Shown here: one piece after another, positions 24,603 through 36,656 of the stretch
How positions within the stretch are numbered: position 1 is the first letter of the stretch
Layout: the number at the start of each line of letters is the position of its first letter
DNA from: Hevea brasiliensis
Taxonomy: Eukaryota; Streptophyta; Magnoliopsida; Malpighiales; Euphorbiaceae
Length of the DNA: 64,000 bases
Reading direction: 5' to 3'
NCBI RefSeq assembly: GCF_030052815.1
Contig: NC_079497.1
Coordinates: forward strand, 21,342,258 to 21,406,257
Translations under genes and position numbers: made by a program
The notes under the pieces: model-generated
Seen by the model: the letters and a program-made list of their open reading frames with translations, nothing else
What the model was told of the DNA's origin: nothing
The model's database searches: none

Positions 24603-26380
24603 GTCCTTTTGACATACTTGAGAATGCAGATTACTGCATCCTAATGGCTGTTGCATGGAGTTTGGAGAAATTGACCCACCACACTAACAATTAAAAGAAT
24701 ATCTGGGAGATAATTAAGTTTTCCAACAAGTCTCTAATATCTTCTAGAATCTATCAAGGCCTCTTGTCCAGTAATGAGTTTTATGTTAGGATCCATACAA
24801 CTATCTACAGGTATGTAATCTAGAATGCTAGTTTCTTTCAATATATCTAGCGCGTATTTTACTATGAAATTGCAATACCAATTCTAGATTGTGTAACTTT
24901 GACTTCCAGAAAGTATTTCAATTTGCCTAGGTCTTTGATCTAAAAGTAATTAAATAGTGCTGTATTAATTGAATAATTCCATCATGATCATTGCCTATGA
25001 TAACAATATCATTAACATAAACCACAAAATAGATACTCTTGCAATGATTAGTATAACGATAAATGCTCAGTGATCAGCTTTACTTTGAGTCATCTCAAAT
25101 TGTTGGATAAAAGTATTAAACCATCCAAACCATGCCCTTGGGGATTTTTTAATCTATAAAAGGATCAATGTAGTCTACATTTTAAGCTAGGCTATCCCTA
25201 AGCAACAAACCTTGGTAGTTACTTCATATAATCCTTTTCTACCAATTCCCCATTTAAGAAAGCATTTTTTATATCAAGTTCATGAAGTGCCCAATGATGA
25301 ATAGTAGCCACTTTGATAAGGAGGTGAATAAAGGCAATCTTGGCCACTGGAGAAAAAGTATCACTCTAATCTTGCCAAAAAATTTTGAATGTATCCTTTA
25401 GTAACAAATCGATCCTTCAAGCGATTAAATTTTCTATTAGGACGGACCTTATCGTATAATTCCAATAACCAACAGTAGACTTCTAATGAGGCAAGGGAAC
25501 TAAATGTTACCATGAGTATTATTAGAATGAAGAGTAGTAACATTTATGAGTATTATTAGAATGAAGAGTAGTAATTTCCTTAGTCATTACTTTGCACCAC
25601 CTAAGATGGGATAACGCTTCACTAATGGTTTTTGGATCTTCGATAGAGAAAATTTTAGAACAAAAGCATAATAAGGTGGATAGATGATGACATTATAAAT
25701 GGGATGAGGATTACAAGAAGTATAAATACCTTTATGAAGTTGTTTCTACTAGAGGCATGACCAGTGTAAGTGATGATGTTGGTATAAGAGATGAGTCACC
25801 TAGAGCATTTTGTGGACTTGTATCATAAAGAGAAGCATCATTCGTGTTAGTATGAGGATTTGGATGAGGTATTTGTTAATAGACCTGAGGAGGAGGTGGG
25901 ATAGCTTTTGGAGTAGGATTAAAAGGAACTGGGAGAGCTTCAAAGATGAAATTTTGTTTACTTCTTAAATGAGAAGTTCAGAGATGTTTTGAAGAAGGTT
26001 ACATCTATTGAGAAGAAATATTTATTTGTAGTTGGCTCATAAAAATTTGTAAGCTTCTAAAGGTGAGAATATCCTAGAAAAGTACATCTAATAGATTTTG
26101 GTTGAAATTTGTCTTTCTAGAAGTAAGATTATGAACAAAGCAACTACAACAAAACACAAAGGGAGAAAGATGATATGGATTTCAATATGGAAACAAATGA
26201 GAATGAGGACTCTGATTTTTTAAAAAAAAAGAAGACATATGATTAATTAAGTAACAAGAAGTAAGAATTTCTCCCCAAAAATGAAGAGGAACATGATGGT
26301 GTACGAGTAAAGTATGGGTTGCTTCAATAAGTTGCCAATCCTTATGTGTAGCAACTCTATTTTGTTGAGGAGTACAAACA
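24603..26380 (-). pseudogene. copia-G pol remnant (oldest layer of the nest)
   Basis: Minus-strand fragments in all frames recall copia pol. At 26220-26375 a CTPQQNRVA-like integrase block and a FWGEILTSCYLIN stretch; near 25260-25350 an ELDIKNAFLNGEL-like RT block; near 24900 a DLGKLKYFLEV block. Stops and frameshifts are frequent. Its integrase is cut exactly where the copia-1 LTR begins, so copia-1 inserted into it. Confidence 0.75.
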
Positions 26381-26582
26381 TGTAGAAGACAGAGAATTTG
26401 GAGAATTTCTTTTATATTTCTTCTTGCAAAAATGATTTACAAGCATTCTAATTTATATACAAAGGCTAGGACTAACTAGGAAACTAATAGTAGCCAATAA
26501 ATACAATGATTCCTAATTATATTCTAATTTACAGCTAATTTACACTAATTAAGGGATTTACACTAATTGAGGGATTCTAACA
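26381..26582 (-). mobile_element. 3' LTR of copia-1 (about 202 bp)
   Basis: Minus sense runs from TGTTAGAATCCC at 26582 to CTTCTACA at 26381 and follows a polypurine-like tract (CTTGAGGGAGAG) after the pol stop. Copia-G integrase resumes directly outside. Confidence 0.82.
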
Positions 26583-27023
26583 CTCTCCCTCAAGTTGGTT
26601 CATGTATGTTGCACATGCCCAACTTGCAAACTAGGGTATGAAACCCGTTACAACTTAATCCCTTAGTGAACACATCAGCTAACTGGTCTTTTGACCCTAC
26701 GTAAGAGATACTTAAGGAACCATTAACAACTTTTTCTTTTATAAAGTGTCTGTCAATCTCTATATGCTTGGTCCGATCATGCTGAATTGGATTGTGAACT
26801 ATACTGATGGCAACTTTGTTATCACAGAACAGGGATAAACCACTAGTTTCTAGCAATTTTAATTTCTCTGTAACACCCTAGGCAAATCCCACATCGACAA
26901 AACAGGGGAGAGATGCTGGGTTTATAAGTTGGTGGTTCGTAACCCCTAGTGACACGTTTTAAAACCGTGAGGGCTTCGACCCAGAGCAGACAATATCACT
27001 AGTGGGCCGGGCCATTACATTTG

Positions 27024-27035
27024 TGGTATCAGAGC
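27024..27035 (+). other. TRIM primer binding site
   Basis: TGGTATCAGAGC, initiator Met-tRNA type, four bases after the first terminal repeat. Confidence 0.93.
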
Positions 27036-27096
27036 GGCTCCGCGTGCAACCTTGAACGATGGTGGGGCAAACCTCAGCGAGGACGCTGAGTCCCTT

Positions 27097-27108
27097 AAGG
27101 GGGGTGGA
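27097..27108 (+). other. TRIM polypurine tract
   Basis: AAGGGGGGTGGA just before the second terminal repeat at 27110; the plus-strand priming site. Confidence 0.88.
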
Positions 27109-27523
27109 TTGTAACACCCTAGGCAAATCCCACATCGACAAAACACGAGAGAGATGCTGAGTTTATAAGTTGGTGGTTCATAACCCCTAGTGACGTTTTT
27201 TAAAACCGTGAGGGCTTCAACCCAGAACGGACAATATCACTAGTGGGCCGGGCCATTACATTCTCCATCAACTTTCATAACCACAATAGTTCACAAATAC
27301 CTTGAGCTATTGCTCTAAAGTCAGCCTCTGCACTGGATCTAGCTGTCACATTTTGCTTCTTGCTTCTCCAAGTGACTGGATTACCACTAATAAAAGTACA
27401 GTTACTAGATGTCAATCTCCTATCATCAAGAGATCCACCCCAATCTGCATTTGTAAAGGCCTTAATCTGAAGATGGCCATGCTTTGAGAAAAGAAGTCCT
27501 TTCCCAGGTGCAGATTTTAAGTA

Positions 27524-27975
27524 TCACGAGATACGAAAAATAGCCTCCAAATGAGGTTCACGAGAATCATGCATATACTGACTCACTAGACCCACTATAT
27601 GTGCTATTTTTGGTTTGGTATGCAAAAAGTAAATCAATTTGCCAACCAACCTCTGATATCTCCCAATATCCATGGATTTCCCAACTCCGGCTTGCAATTT
27701 GTGATTTGCCTCAATGGGAGACTCTGCTGGTTTATAACCTAGCATTCCTATTTCCTCCAATAGATCTAGTATGTACTTTCTTTGAGAAATAAAGATTCCT
27801 TTATCTGATTTAGCAACCTCTATTCTAAGAAAGTACTTTAGCCTTCCCAAATCTTTGATTTCAAACTCCTGTGCTAGTTGCTCCTTTAGATGAACCATTT
27901 CTTCCCTATCATCACCAGTTACCACAATATCATCCACATAGGCAATTGCGAAACTAATGGTAATATGAAAACCAC
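27524..27975 (-). pseudogene. copia-1 RT, C-terminal half
   Basis: Open frame with AYVDDIVVTGDD (catalytic aspartates intact), FEIKDLGRLKYFL, ISQRKYILDLLEEIGMLG and RLVGKLIYFLHTKPKIA. The preceding part of RT, from the block after KHKAD to just before YVDD (about 150 residues in related elements), is absent, replaced by the truncated LTR F. The first residues of the open frame (27976-28000) come from LTR sequence. Confidence 0.88.
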
Positions 27976-30900
27976 AGAAAAGAAAAGAAAACAAGTTCAA
28001 ATAATTGAAGAGCTACCAAAAACTATTAGAAAGATGGATCGAACCGAAGAGGGGCATTTTGGTCAATTCACCCATACAGGTGATTTTTAACCTAAATGTC
28101 TATTAAAATGTGTAAAATTAAAATATTTTAAAATAGATTAAAAATGAAGAAGTGTAGGGAAAACAAGGAAGAAGAAATAGAAAATTAAATTTAAATTCCC
28201 TTTTTGACATAAGCATGACATCATGGTGACCTAATAAATTTATAATTTTAAATTATAAAAGTTAGGATAGTTACAACATAAAAGAGACAAAAATTAAAAA
28301 AGGAAAAATTCATTCTTCTTCCCTAAAAAGTAGCCGGCTCTCTCTCTCTCTATACTTCTCTCAATTTTCCTCTATTAAAGGAAATCTCAAAGCTCCTAAA
28401 ACCCTAAATTTCACCATAAAATCCCTAGCCAATTCAATAAGAAGTTGATGTTCTACCTTGGGTAAGAGATTAGAGGAGAGAAACTCAAGAAATAAGTAAA
28501 GGAAATAGAAGATTGAAGAGCTCCATAGAGGTAAGTCTCCCTCTCTTCTAATTTAAATCGGTTTTTACTTATGGAAATGATGTTGAGCAAGTAAAAATTA
28601 CTTGAAAAGTTGAAAATTCATGCTTCATAAGGGATTAGTAAAATTCGGCCAGCATGAAGATTTGGGAAATTGATGTGTTTTAAATTAATTGGTATTGAAT
28701 TGCAACTTGATTGATGTTGTATACATGATTTGGGTAATGAATTGCATAGGAATTGCATGAATTATGAAGATAGAAATTAGGGTTTTGGTGAAAAATTAAA
28801 GTTTTGAGTATTATTGACTAATTGATGTGTATAATGCTCAATTTTGGTCATTTAGTGTGTTTGGAATTGGGAATTGATGAATGGAATTGAGAAAGTTTAT
28901 GGTTGTGGTGTTGCTGATTTCTAGACCTTTGATTCCAGTATGCTTTTAGAGTTATAAGTAGAGCTAGGAAGCTCAATTGCGATGAGGCCAATACAAGATG
29001 AAATTTAAGACCTAAAGCTACATTTTTTATGAAGAAATCTTGCTCAAAAACTGACCATAAGTTGGTTGAAAATTGGCTTGAATCTGGAATTGGTGTTCTG
29101 ATTCTGGGCAGAATTGACCAAATGAACAATAAATGTTCAAATGGCCATAACTCACTCTAGGAAGGTTAGAATGACCTGATTTTTAAAGCATTGGAAAGGT
29201 TAGACATAGGAGCACAATTTTCATGAAGAACTCGGAACCAGTTTGGCCTCTAACCAAACCAAATTGCTAGCACAAGTTTGGTTAACAAATCTGGCCATAA
29301 CCAAAATTGACCTAAAATTATGGACAATTGACCAACCAACCAGTTTTGGCAAAAATGCCATAACTTGGTCCACAAAACTGAAAATGTAATGAAACCAAAG
29401 TCAAAATTTCTATAAGATCTAGAACTACAATTTTGGTATTTTGACCAAAATCCAGAACCTAATGGAACATAGGCAATTTGGTAGGACAATTTAGCAATTC
29501 AAATTCTGAAAATAGGCTAAATAACCATTGACCCCAGAATAGTATTTAAGTCATATATTCCACTAGAAAATTCCAATTGGGATGAGCCAAGATGTTTTGG
29601 AAACCTAAGAAACAGGGATACAACTTTGCTTTAGCAACCTTACCAAATTTTGAGGATAAGAACCTCAAATATGGAATGCAGTACACTGACTTAAACCTGA
29701 AATCCTGATGTACAGGGTTTATGAGTCCAGGTTAGTTTCATTGACATAACTCACCATACATAATTTGAAAAATTATGATTTTGAACCTGTGTGACTAGGA
29801 CACATAGGGGAACAATTCTTATGCAGAACATTAGGTCAAAATATGAGTGTAGCTGGTCCAATTAGCTGGACAAAGTAAGGTTCTAGAATCTGCCTGGTTC
29901 TGGAACAATAAAGAGTCAATGGACTAGTCTTGGAAAATTGACTATAAGTAAAGCTACAAAACTCCAAATGGAGTAATTCAAATTGGAAAATGAAATTAAG
30001 ACATAGAGGGACAATTTTTATGAAGAACACCTTATTAGATTATGACTAGAACTAGGTCAAAATTAGGTTCTAAAGTCAGGACATAAAACTGTCCTGAACC
30101 TAAATTCCTTAAAGTTTCATAAATAACTTATGCAATCAATTTGCATACATTTAATTAGTTGTTGGAAATAATTGGAATAAATATTAAGAAACTTCTATTG
30201 TGTGTTTTAGTAGAAAAAGAGACCGGGAAGGATAAGGAAAAAGTGAGTCATGGAAGAGAGGCGACTCATTAAAGGTTTGTACACAACTAGCCTTTTCAAT
30301 TGTTTTAGTTTTGTAAATAGGTTGAATAAATTGTGATTGTAATGAATTGGATGAAATTATGATTTTTCCTTGCATTTGATAAATTATGTGTTGCCAACCC
30401 TGTAAGGGAAATTTATTGAATGAAATGTGCTATGTTACTTATAATGCAATGATTTGAATAGAGATTTATGAAATTGTTTTTAAATCACAGTTAGCATGAC
30501 AATCTCGTTCGGAACTCCCCAGTAGTAACGGCTATTTGGGGTTTGATAATTAAAATTGCTTATGTCTCTCATTAATAATGGTTAGTAGGGTAAGACTATA
30601 TGAGTACTCATTAGCTAGCTAGCCCTTCCCTCATTATTAACAGTTCGTGAGATGATTTGCTTTGTCGTGGTTTACAATACGGCATTGATCGTGGAATTTT
30701 GTGTCATGATTTAAACTGTGTGTTCTTGGCAACACCCTTACCTTATGATTTGTGAAATATGGTTTGAAATAAATGAATCTTGTTGACTTAAAAATTTGGA
30801 AATTTTGACTTGTTATGTTTTGATATATATAAATGATATGCTTTATAAATGAGTTTTTAAATTTTAGTTGTGTACCACTGAGTATTTGCTCAGGGACAGC

Positions 30901-31542
30901 TGTTTCATGTTGTCGCAGGTAGGGAGATAGATAAAGCAGCAGAGTGAGCTGCTTATGACAAAGTGAGAGCAGTATTTTGGATCTATTACCGAGTATATAG
31001 ATTATACGCTTGTAAATTTTCCTTTGGATGTACATGTATTTGTATGTATGTACGTAAGAACTTGAGCAGTTGTATAAAAAGTTAAATTTTATTTTTGGTT
31101 CATGTAAATCCTTATAATGTAAACTTGTTATCTCAATTAATACAATATTTCCTTTTTAACTTTTTCAAATAATGAATTGCTACCCTTGGTTGAGTTGATG
31201 AGATTAAGATGTGTTGATTTTAATGGAGTTGAGGATAATATATGTATTGGAAGTGTTTTTAGCAGGTTTTGAAGAATTGTTTTCTCTATTTCTAGTTGGA
31301 ACTTTGCCAAAATTTTCATAAAATTTTTAGAAACTCCAAATTAATCAAAATTACAATTATGATATAAACTTCTTTTAAAAGCTTTTTAATGTTTATTTGG
31401 CATCACCTTACACTTTAAAATGAATTGAATTTGTTAAAATCCCTTGTAATATATGTAATGAGTTATCAGTAGGCAAAGTTTAGTAATTTATTAGATATAT
31501 TACAGGATCATGTCATGCCTTATGTAGGGATAAGGTGTGACA
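27976..31542 (+). mobile_element. LTR F, 5'-truncated (about 3.57 kb)
   Basis: The 3' end (GGTGTGACA at 31542) is clean and matches the C/E/I type end. The 5' end lacks about 300 bp, including the TGTAACACC terminus and the 5S-like module, compared with the C LTRs. It interrupts copia-1 RT. About six diverged modules repeat every 190-210 bp between about 28960 and 29990. It is closest to the C LTR family. The left boundary is approximate. Confidence 0.8.
30878..30893 (+). other. Conserved LTR hairpin (F)
   Basis: CTGAG pairs with CTCAG across a short loop, after the TGTACCA flank, about 650 bp before the LTR end. Confidence 0.55.
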
Positions 31543-32338
31543 CATCTGCTTTATGTTTCACAGTGAACACCCACTTGCATCCAACTAGTTTTTTTCCAAG
31601 TGAAAGAGTAACAAGTTCTCATGTCTCATTCTTTGCAAGAGCTTTCATCTCCTCCACCATGGCTGCCTTCCATTTTGGATCAAGACATGCTTTCTTCCAA
31701 TCCTGTGGGATAGAAACAGAGGAAACATACAATAGAAAGGCTTTATGGGATGGAGACAAAGAATCATAGGAAATGAAGTTAGAGATGGGATGTTTAGTAT
31801 AGGTTCTAACACCTTTTCTTAGAGAAATAGGAATATCAAGATCATTATTAGAAGAAGGAAGAGTATATTGAGAATTAAAATTAGACTCTTTAGGAACTAA
31901 AGGAGACTCATCACATACCTCAAGATGTTTAGGAATTGAATCCAGAGATTCTGGTTGATCAGCAGTCTCCTGCTCGATGGCTATATCTATCTTATTTTGC
32001 CAAGTATAGATTCTCAAATCTAGTCCATTCAGTCTCCCTCGAGATTTAGGTGACTTCCCTTGAGTATCATTATTAGGTATATGCTTTAAACCCAGATTTT
32101 CCCTTTGAAGTTGAAAGTTAGGAGAGGACAAAGAAGAAGGGAAAGACACCTCTTCTTCCTTCCTATGCTCCCCCTAAAGAGGTGGATGGAAATAAGATTC
32201 AGATTCCCTAAAGGTAACATCCATGCTCACAAAATATTTTTGTGTAGGAGGGTGGTAACACCTATACCCCTTCTGAGTACTGGAATAACTAACAAAGACA
32301 CACTTGAGGGGCCGAGGTTCTAACTTCCCCCTATTAGG
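31543..32338 (-). pseudogene. copia-1 integrase C-terminus, linker and RT start
   Basis: The minus strand reads a Ser/Pro-rich linker (31619-32149), ISNFISYDSLSPSHKAFL, then DPKWKAAMVEEMKAL and GCKWVFTVKHKAD just before LTR F. A stop at about 31617 separates the linker frame from the RT start, and 32150-32338 holds more stops. Confidence 0.82.
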
Positions 32339-33205
32339 CTAATGAACAAAGCAAACACAATCAAAAACCTTTTTAACTTGTAAAACCTCTAAAGGACTCT
32401 TAAACTTCAAAGTTTGGAGTGGCATCCTGTTAATAAGATATGCAGCAGAAAGAATTGCATCCTCCCAGTAAGGTTTGGGAATATTCATTATAAACATAAG
32501 ATACCCAACAACCTCAAGTAAATATCTATTTTTTCTCTCAGACACTCCATTCTGAGCACTAGTGTTAACATAACTAGTCTGATGCAAAATTCCATGTGAC
32601 TTTAAATATTCCCGAAAAACTCTATTCATATACTCTGTGTCATTATCAGTTCTCAGTATTTTAACATGAGCATCAAACTGAGTGCTAATCATTTTGTGAA
32701 ACTGCTGAAAATATGAAAATACTTCATTTTCTCCTTTCAACAGATATACCCAAGTTAACCTACTGCAACAATCAATAAAGGTCACAAACCATCTATAACC
32801 TGATAAAGACACAGTTTGAGTAGGCCCCCACACATCATAATGGATAGTCACAAAAGGAACTGAAGCCTTATTATTTATTACAGGATAAGATTGTCTAGTA
32901 TGTTTGGCAAACTCACAAGCATCGCATACTAACAATTCAGTTTTACATTGCTTAAACAAAAGAGGATAAAGTTTCTCTAAAACAGTAAATAAAGGATGTC
33001 CAAGTCTCCTATGCCACTGGATAATTTCTTCCTCAGCACCCATAGACTGTCCCAACATGGCCTGATCAACGCAATCATTCAATAGATATAGCCCATCTTG
33101 CAGTCTACCACTGCCAATCGTTCTCCTTGTTATCAACTCCTGAAGTACACAGTGAGTGAGAAAAAAATTCAATTTTGTAGTTGAGAGCTTTTGTGATAGA
33201 ACTGA
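32339..33205 (-). pseudogene. copia-1 integrase
   Basis: Open frame of about 290 residues. It contains the pre-integrase HHCC zinc finger (WHRRLGHP, then CDACEFAKH), and the catalytic core with all three acidic residues in conserved context: HYDVWGP, RTDNDTEY and NGVSERKNR. Integrase joins element cDNA to host DNA. The frame is intact over the core but is cut off upstream by element C at 33206, so protease and integrase are now 23.6 kb apart. Confidence 0.93.
33201..33205. repeat. Target duplication of element C, left copy
   Basis: ACTGA; the right copy is at 56825-56829. Exact 5-bp match around a 23.6 kb insertion. Confidence 0.93.
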
Positions 33206-33844
33206 TGTCACACCCTACCCCTCTATAAGGCATAACATGATCCTGTAGAATACCTAATGAACTACCGAACTCCACCTATCGATAACTCATTAAGTATCCT
33301 ACAATGGATTTTAAAACCATTTTCTTACATTTTGGAAGTGGTGAGCATTTTGGTAGGAATTAAAATTATTTATTCGAAGCTTTAAAACTAGTATAAATTT
33401 TTGTCCATTTTTATATTTTCACAAATTTTAGAAAAATTTCGGCAGAGTGCTATCTGTATTTTGAGAAAACAGTTCTTCAAATACCTGAAAAAAAACACTT
33501 CCAATAAATTTTTCCACAACTCCTAACCCAAATCAACTCAAGTCAACTCAAAATTCTCAAATCAAACCATTTCAAAATAATTCCATCAACATTTCATTCC
33601 ATAAAGCTAATTTACATTCACAAGTTTAATTTACAGTTATAAAATCAAAAAATAATATTATTACAATTTATAAATACAACTAGTTAACTTTACATTAATA
33701 CATATGAACAATATTTATTTACATCAAATAAAATAACATTGGGTATAATATAATACCCGTACAAAATCAGCGAAGGCTTTTCGATTCAAAGAGTCACTCT
33801 GCTTTTTCCTGCTCCTATCTCATGATAAAGAAAATAAGCTATCG

Positions 33845-33864
33845 CTAAGTATAAAAATACTCAG
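33845..33864 (-). other. Conserved LTR hairpin (C, 3' LTR)
   Basis: An 8-bp stem in the minus sense, CTGAGTAT against ATACTTAG with one G-U pair, 4-base loop, next to the shared TGCACCA flank. The 5' LTR copy near 54067-54086 carries one mismatch. Confidence 0.6.
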
Positions 33865-36383
33865 TGGTGCACAATAAAAATTTGAAATACAATATACAAA
33901 ACATTCATTGATAAATCACAATTTAAATATTACACAAATCATCAAAACTCATTAGAGCACAATTTTGGTCAAACAATTTAATAAATATAGTGTTGCCAAT
34001 TCATACACAACTTAAGCCATAACACAAAATTTCCGATCAATGCCATATTGTACACTATGACAAAGCGATCTACAGCCCCACTAATCGAAATCAATGAGGG
34101 GGTTGCCTAGCTAGCTAATGAGTACTCATCTGATCTACAACCTCAACTGGTAAACCAGAGAGGGAGGAAAAATAATCGATCTCACCCCATAAATGTAGGA
34201 GGAATACTAAGGCACTGTCATGCTAAGTGTGAATCAAAAATCTATTTCAAACATTTTACTCAAATAATTAATAAGAAATCCGACAAATTTCCAAAGTCAT
34301 AGTTTCTTTCACAAAGTGGCAACACAATTCATGATTAACACCAAATTTTCATAAATCATACTAAATCAATTTTTCAATGACAAAATGCTCAAATAAGGTT
34401 TATTGTGTACAAACCTGATGTGAGTCGCCTCTAGGCCTTGACTCAGTCTCTCAGACCTTCCGGGTCTTTTTTAGCTGAAACACAAAATTTATAGTGTCTC
34501 AGTATCCTTGCTTCATAATAATTCTAATAATTAATTCCAATATGTTTAAACTTACATTCTTGTAAATTTTCATGTTGATGTTACTATTTATGGTACTATT
34601 CAAATTAAAATATTGACTTTCTTATGCTTAAAAGGTATGAGAACTCCAAATATACTCACGTACCACATTTTGGTCACCAATTTTGTTGGTTTTGGTTGTT
34701 TTCTCAAAACTTAGGTCTTTTAAGCAAAATTGTAAATTTTTAGTTTTGGTGTCTTGTTTTGTACTATTTCATTGGGCATGTTGCTGTCAAAATTTGGCTA
34801 AGTTTTCTTCATAGAAATTGTTCCTTAATGTCTTAAATTTATTCTTCTTTTTGAATCACTCCATTTGGAGTTTTGTAGCTCAAGTTATAGCTATTTGAAT
34901 CATAGCTGCCGGATTGAACTTAACCAGATTTCTGGGTTCTAGCAGTTTTAAGTTACCAATTTTGGGTAGCTAAATGACTTGGTTAAAAGCATAATTTGGA
35001 TTTGTGTTCTTCATAAAAGTTTTAGGTCTATATCTCAGCTTTCTACTGGTAAAATTTCAGGTCATTTAGACCTGCTGTGCCCAAGTTATGGCCAAATGAA
35101 CAAACACTGTTCAATTAGTCATTTTTGTACAGGTCAGATTGCCTAAGTTCGGATTTAGTCAATTTGTTCACTAGGTTTTGGTCACTTTTTGGGCACGATT
35201 CCCAAATGAAAAATGTGTCATTTTGTGTCTAGTTTTATTCTCAATTGGCTTCACACCAATTGGACTTGTAAATTTTTAGGTTTGGTCCTTGAAAGGGACC
35301 TTAGTCATGCTACCTGCATACTGCCCATAACCAGTCCGAATTTCCATTTGGTTCTAACACTTCCAACATACACCAATTCATCACAAATGACCATTTCTCA
35401 CCTTAAACAAGGTTAAACACACCATTTGACCACTTCTCCAATTTTTGTCTTCCAAACCCTAAGTGACAAACCCTAACTACACTAATTGTTATATTTAACT
35501 AATTCAAATCATACTAACATCACTCCATCACTCAATTAAGCTTCCTAACATAATTAATTAAATCAAAACACAAGCAAATCACTCCCCTCATAGGCTGGCT
35601 GAATTTTTCTTTGGTCCTCCAACATTATTTTCATTTCATTTTAAGTATAATTCTAGGTTTATTCAACTATAAACACAATTAATTCAACTAACAAATCAAG
35701 TTTAGTTTACTAACCTTAGTGCAGAAAATTTTTCCTCTTCAAACCTCTTCCTTTCTTCTTTCTTTCTTCTTCAATCTTCTTCTCAACACTCGAATACAAG
35801 TTTTAACTAAGAAATCTATAAATTCTATGGCTCAAATTTTGGGTTTAGGAAGCTTTTTAGTGAGCTTCAATGGAGGAAGTTAAGAAAAATGAGAGAGATG
35901 AGAGAGGAGAGGTGGACGGCATGGAGAAGAAGACAACCCTTTTTCTTTTTTTCTATTGATTTTTATGTATTTATTTAGCTTTTTGACTTAGTCAATTTCC
36001 ATTTAATTAATTATTCTTTTATTGCATCATGCATGATGTCACAAGAGTGAGGTAATAATTCCTTTTCTTCTCTTTTTTTTTTCTTTTTCCTTTATTTTTC
36101 TTTAGTTCTTTAATTTAATTTCCGATTCTGAAATTTTCTTTTCTCCGATTTTATTTGACAATTAGGTCAGGAGTCAGCTCTTGGGGTCAATTGACCAAAT
36201 TATCCCTTGCCAGTTTGACCCAGTTTGCAAATAATTCAATATTTCTTCCGGATCCCTGACCTAATTATTTGACTGGATTAACAATTCTTTTTTGTGATTT
36301 TCTCTTTTCCACTGTATTCGCAATAGTCCTAAGGATCACGGCGTCACATTTTAGGGGTTTGAAATTTGAGTTTAAATCGACCT

Positions 36384-36436
36384 CGCAGTCCTTCCCGAGA
36401 AGGTCACCCATCGCTGTGACTCTTGGCTCATTTAAC
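36384..36436 (-). promoter_or_regulatory. 5S rRNA promoter-like module (C 3' LTR)
   Basis: Minus sense: GTTAAATGAGC (36426-36436), GATGGGTGACC (36402-36412), then CTTCTCGGGAAGG. The text after the second box is the closest of all copies to 5S rRNA, where CTCCTGGGAAG follows. 173 bp from the LTR start. Confidence 0.5.
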
Positions 36437-36609
36437 TTCCTATGTTCTGTTTTTCTTGTTTATACTTAACCAATTGATAATTTCTAATTATTTGTGTTCA
36501 GGGCTTATCTAGTTGTCTTAAGTGTGGCTCTAATCCCCTAAACTATCCGAACCAACACCGGTCACCGGAATAGTGAAATATACCAGGCTTTGCAAATAGG
36601 GGTGTTACA

Positions 36610-36627
36610 ATTCTTTCCCCCTTAAAA
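36610..36627 (-). other. Polypurine tract of element C
   Basis: Minus sense TTTTAAGGGGGAAAGAAT directly before the 3' LTR; the plus-strand primer of reverse transcription. Confidence 0.88.
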
Positions 36628-36656
36628 TAAATTTCGTCTCGAAATTTTACTTGGTA

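Larger units (their letters stand above)
26869..27260 (+). mobile_element. Complete TRIM (terminal-repeat retrotransposon in miniature), 392 bp
   Basis: Two 151-bp direct terminal repeats (26869-27019 and 27110-27260), each starting TGTAACACCC and ending GCCATTACA, flank a 90-bp core with a PBS and a polypurine tract. Exact 5-bp duplications TTCTC lie at 26864-26868 and 27261-27265. There is no coding capacity, so it must have been moved by proteins of another element. The repeats differ at roughly ten positions, several of them CG to CA or TG, as expected from methylated-cytosine decay. Orientation follows the PBS. Confidence 0.95.
26590..27540 (-). pseudogene. copia-1 RNase H, split by a TRIM
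   Basis: 27266-27540 encodes an ADWGGSLDDRRLTS-like RNase H start and GNPVTWRSKKQ; 26590-26868 continues with LSLFCDNKVAIS, RTKHIEIDRHFIKEKV and the pol terminus. Without the TRIM and one target copy the frame looks largely continuous, so this domain was still fairly intact when the TRIM entered. Confidence 0.85.
33206..36609 (-). mobile_element. 3' LTR of element C (3.40 kb)
   Basis: Minus sense starts TGTAACACCCCTATTTGC at 36609 and ends GGGTGTGACA at 33206. It carries the 5S-like module, the hairpin and ~200-bp modules. It is complete and serves as reference for the disrupted right LTR. Confidence 0.93.

Noticed and set aside
26869..27260. TRIM as a Cassandra element
   Set aside because: Cassandra LTRs carry 5S rRNA sequence; this TRIM lacks the GATGGGTGACC/GGGAAGTC boxes.
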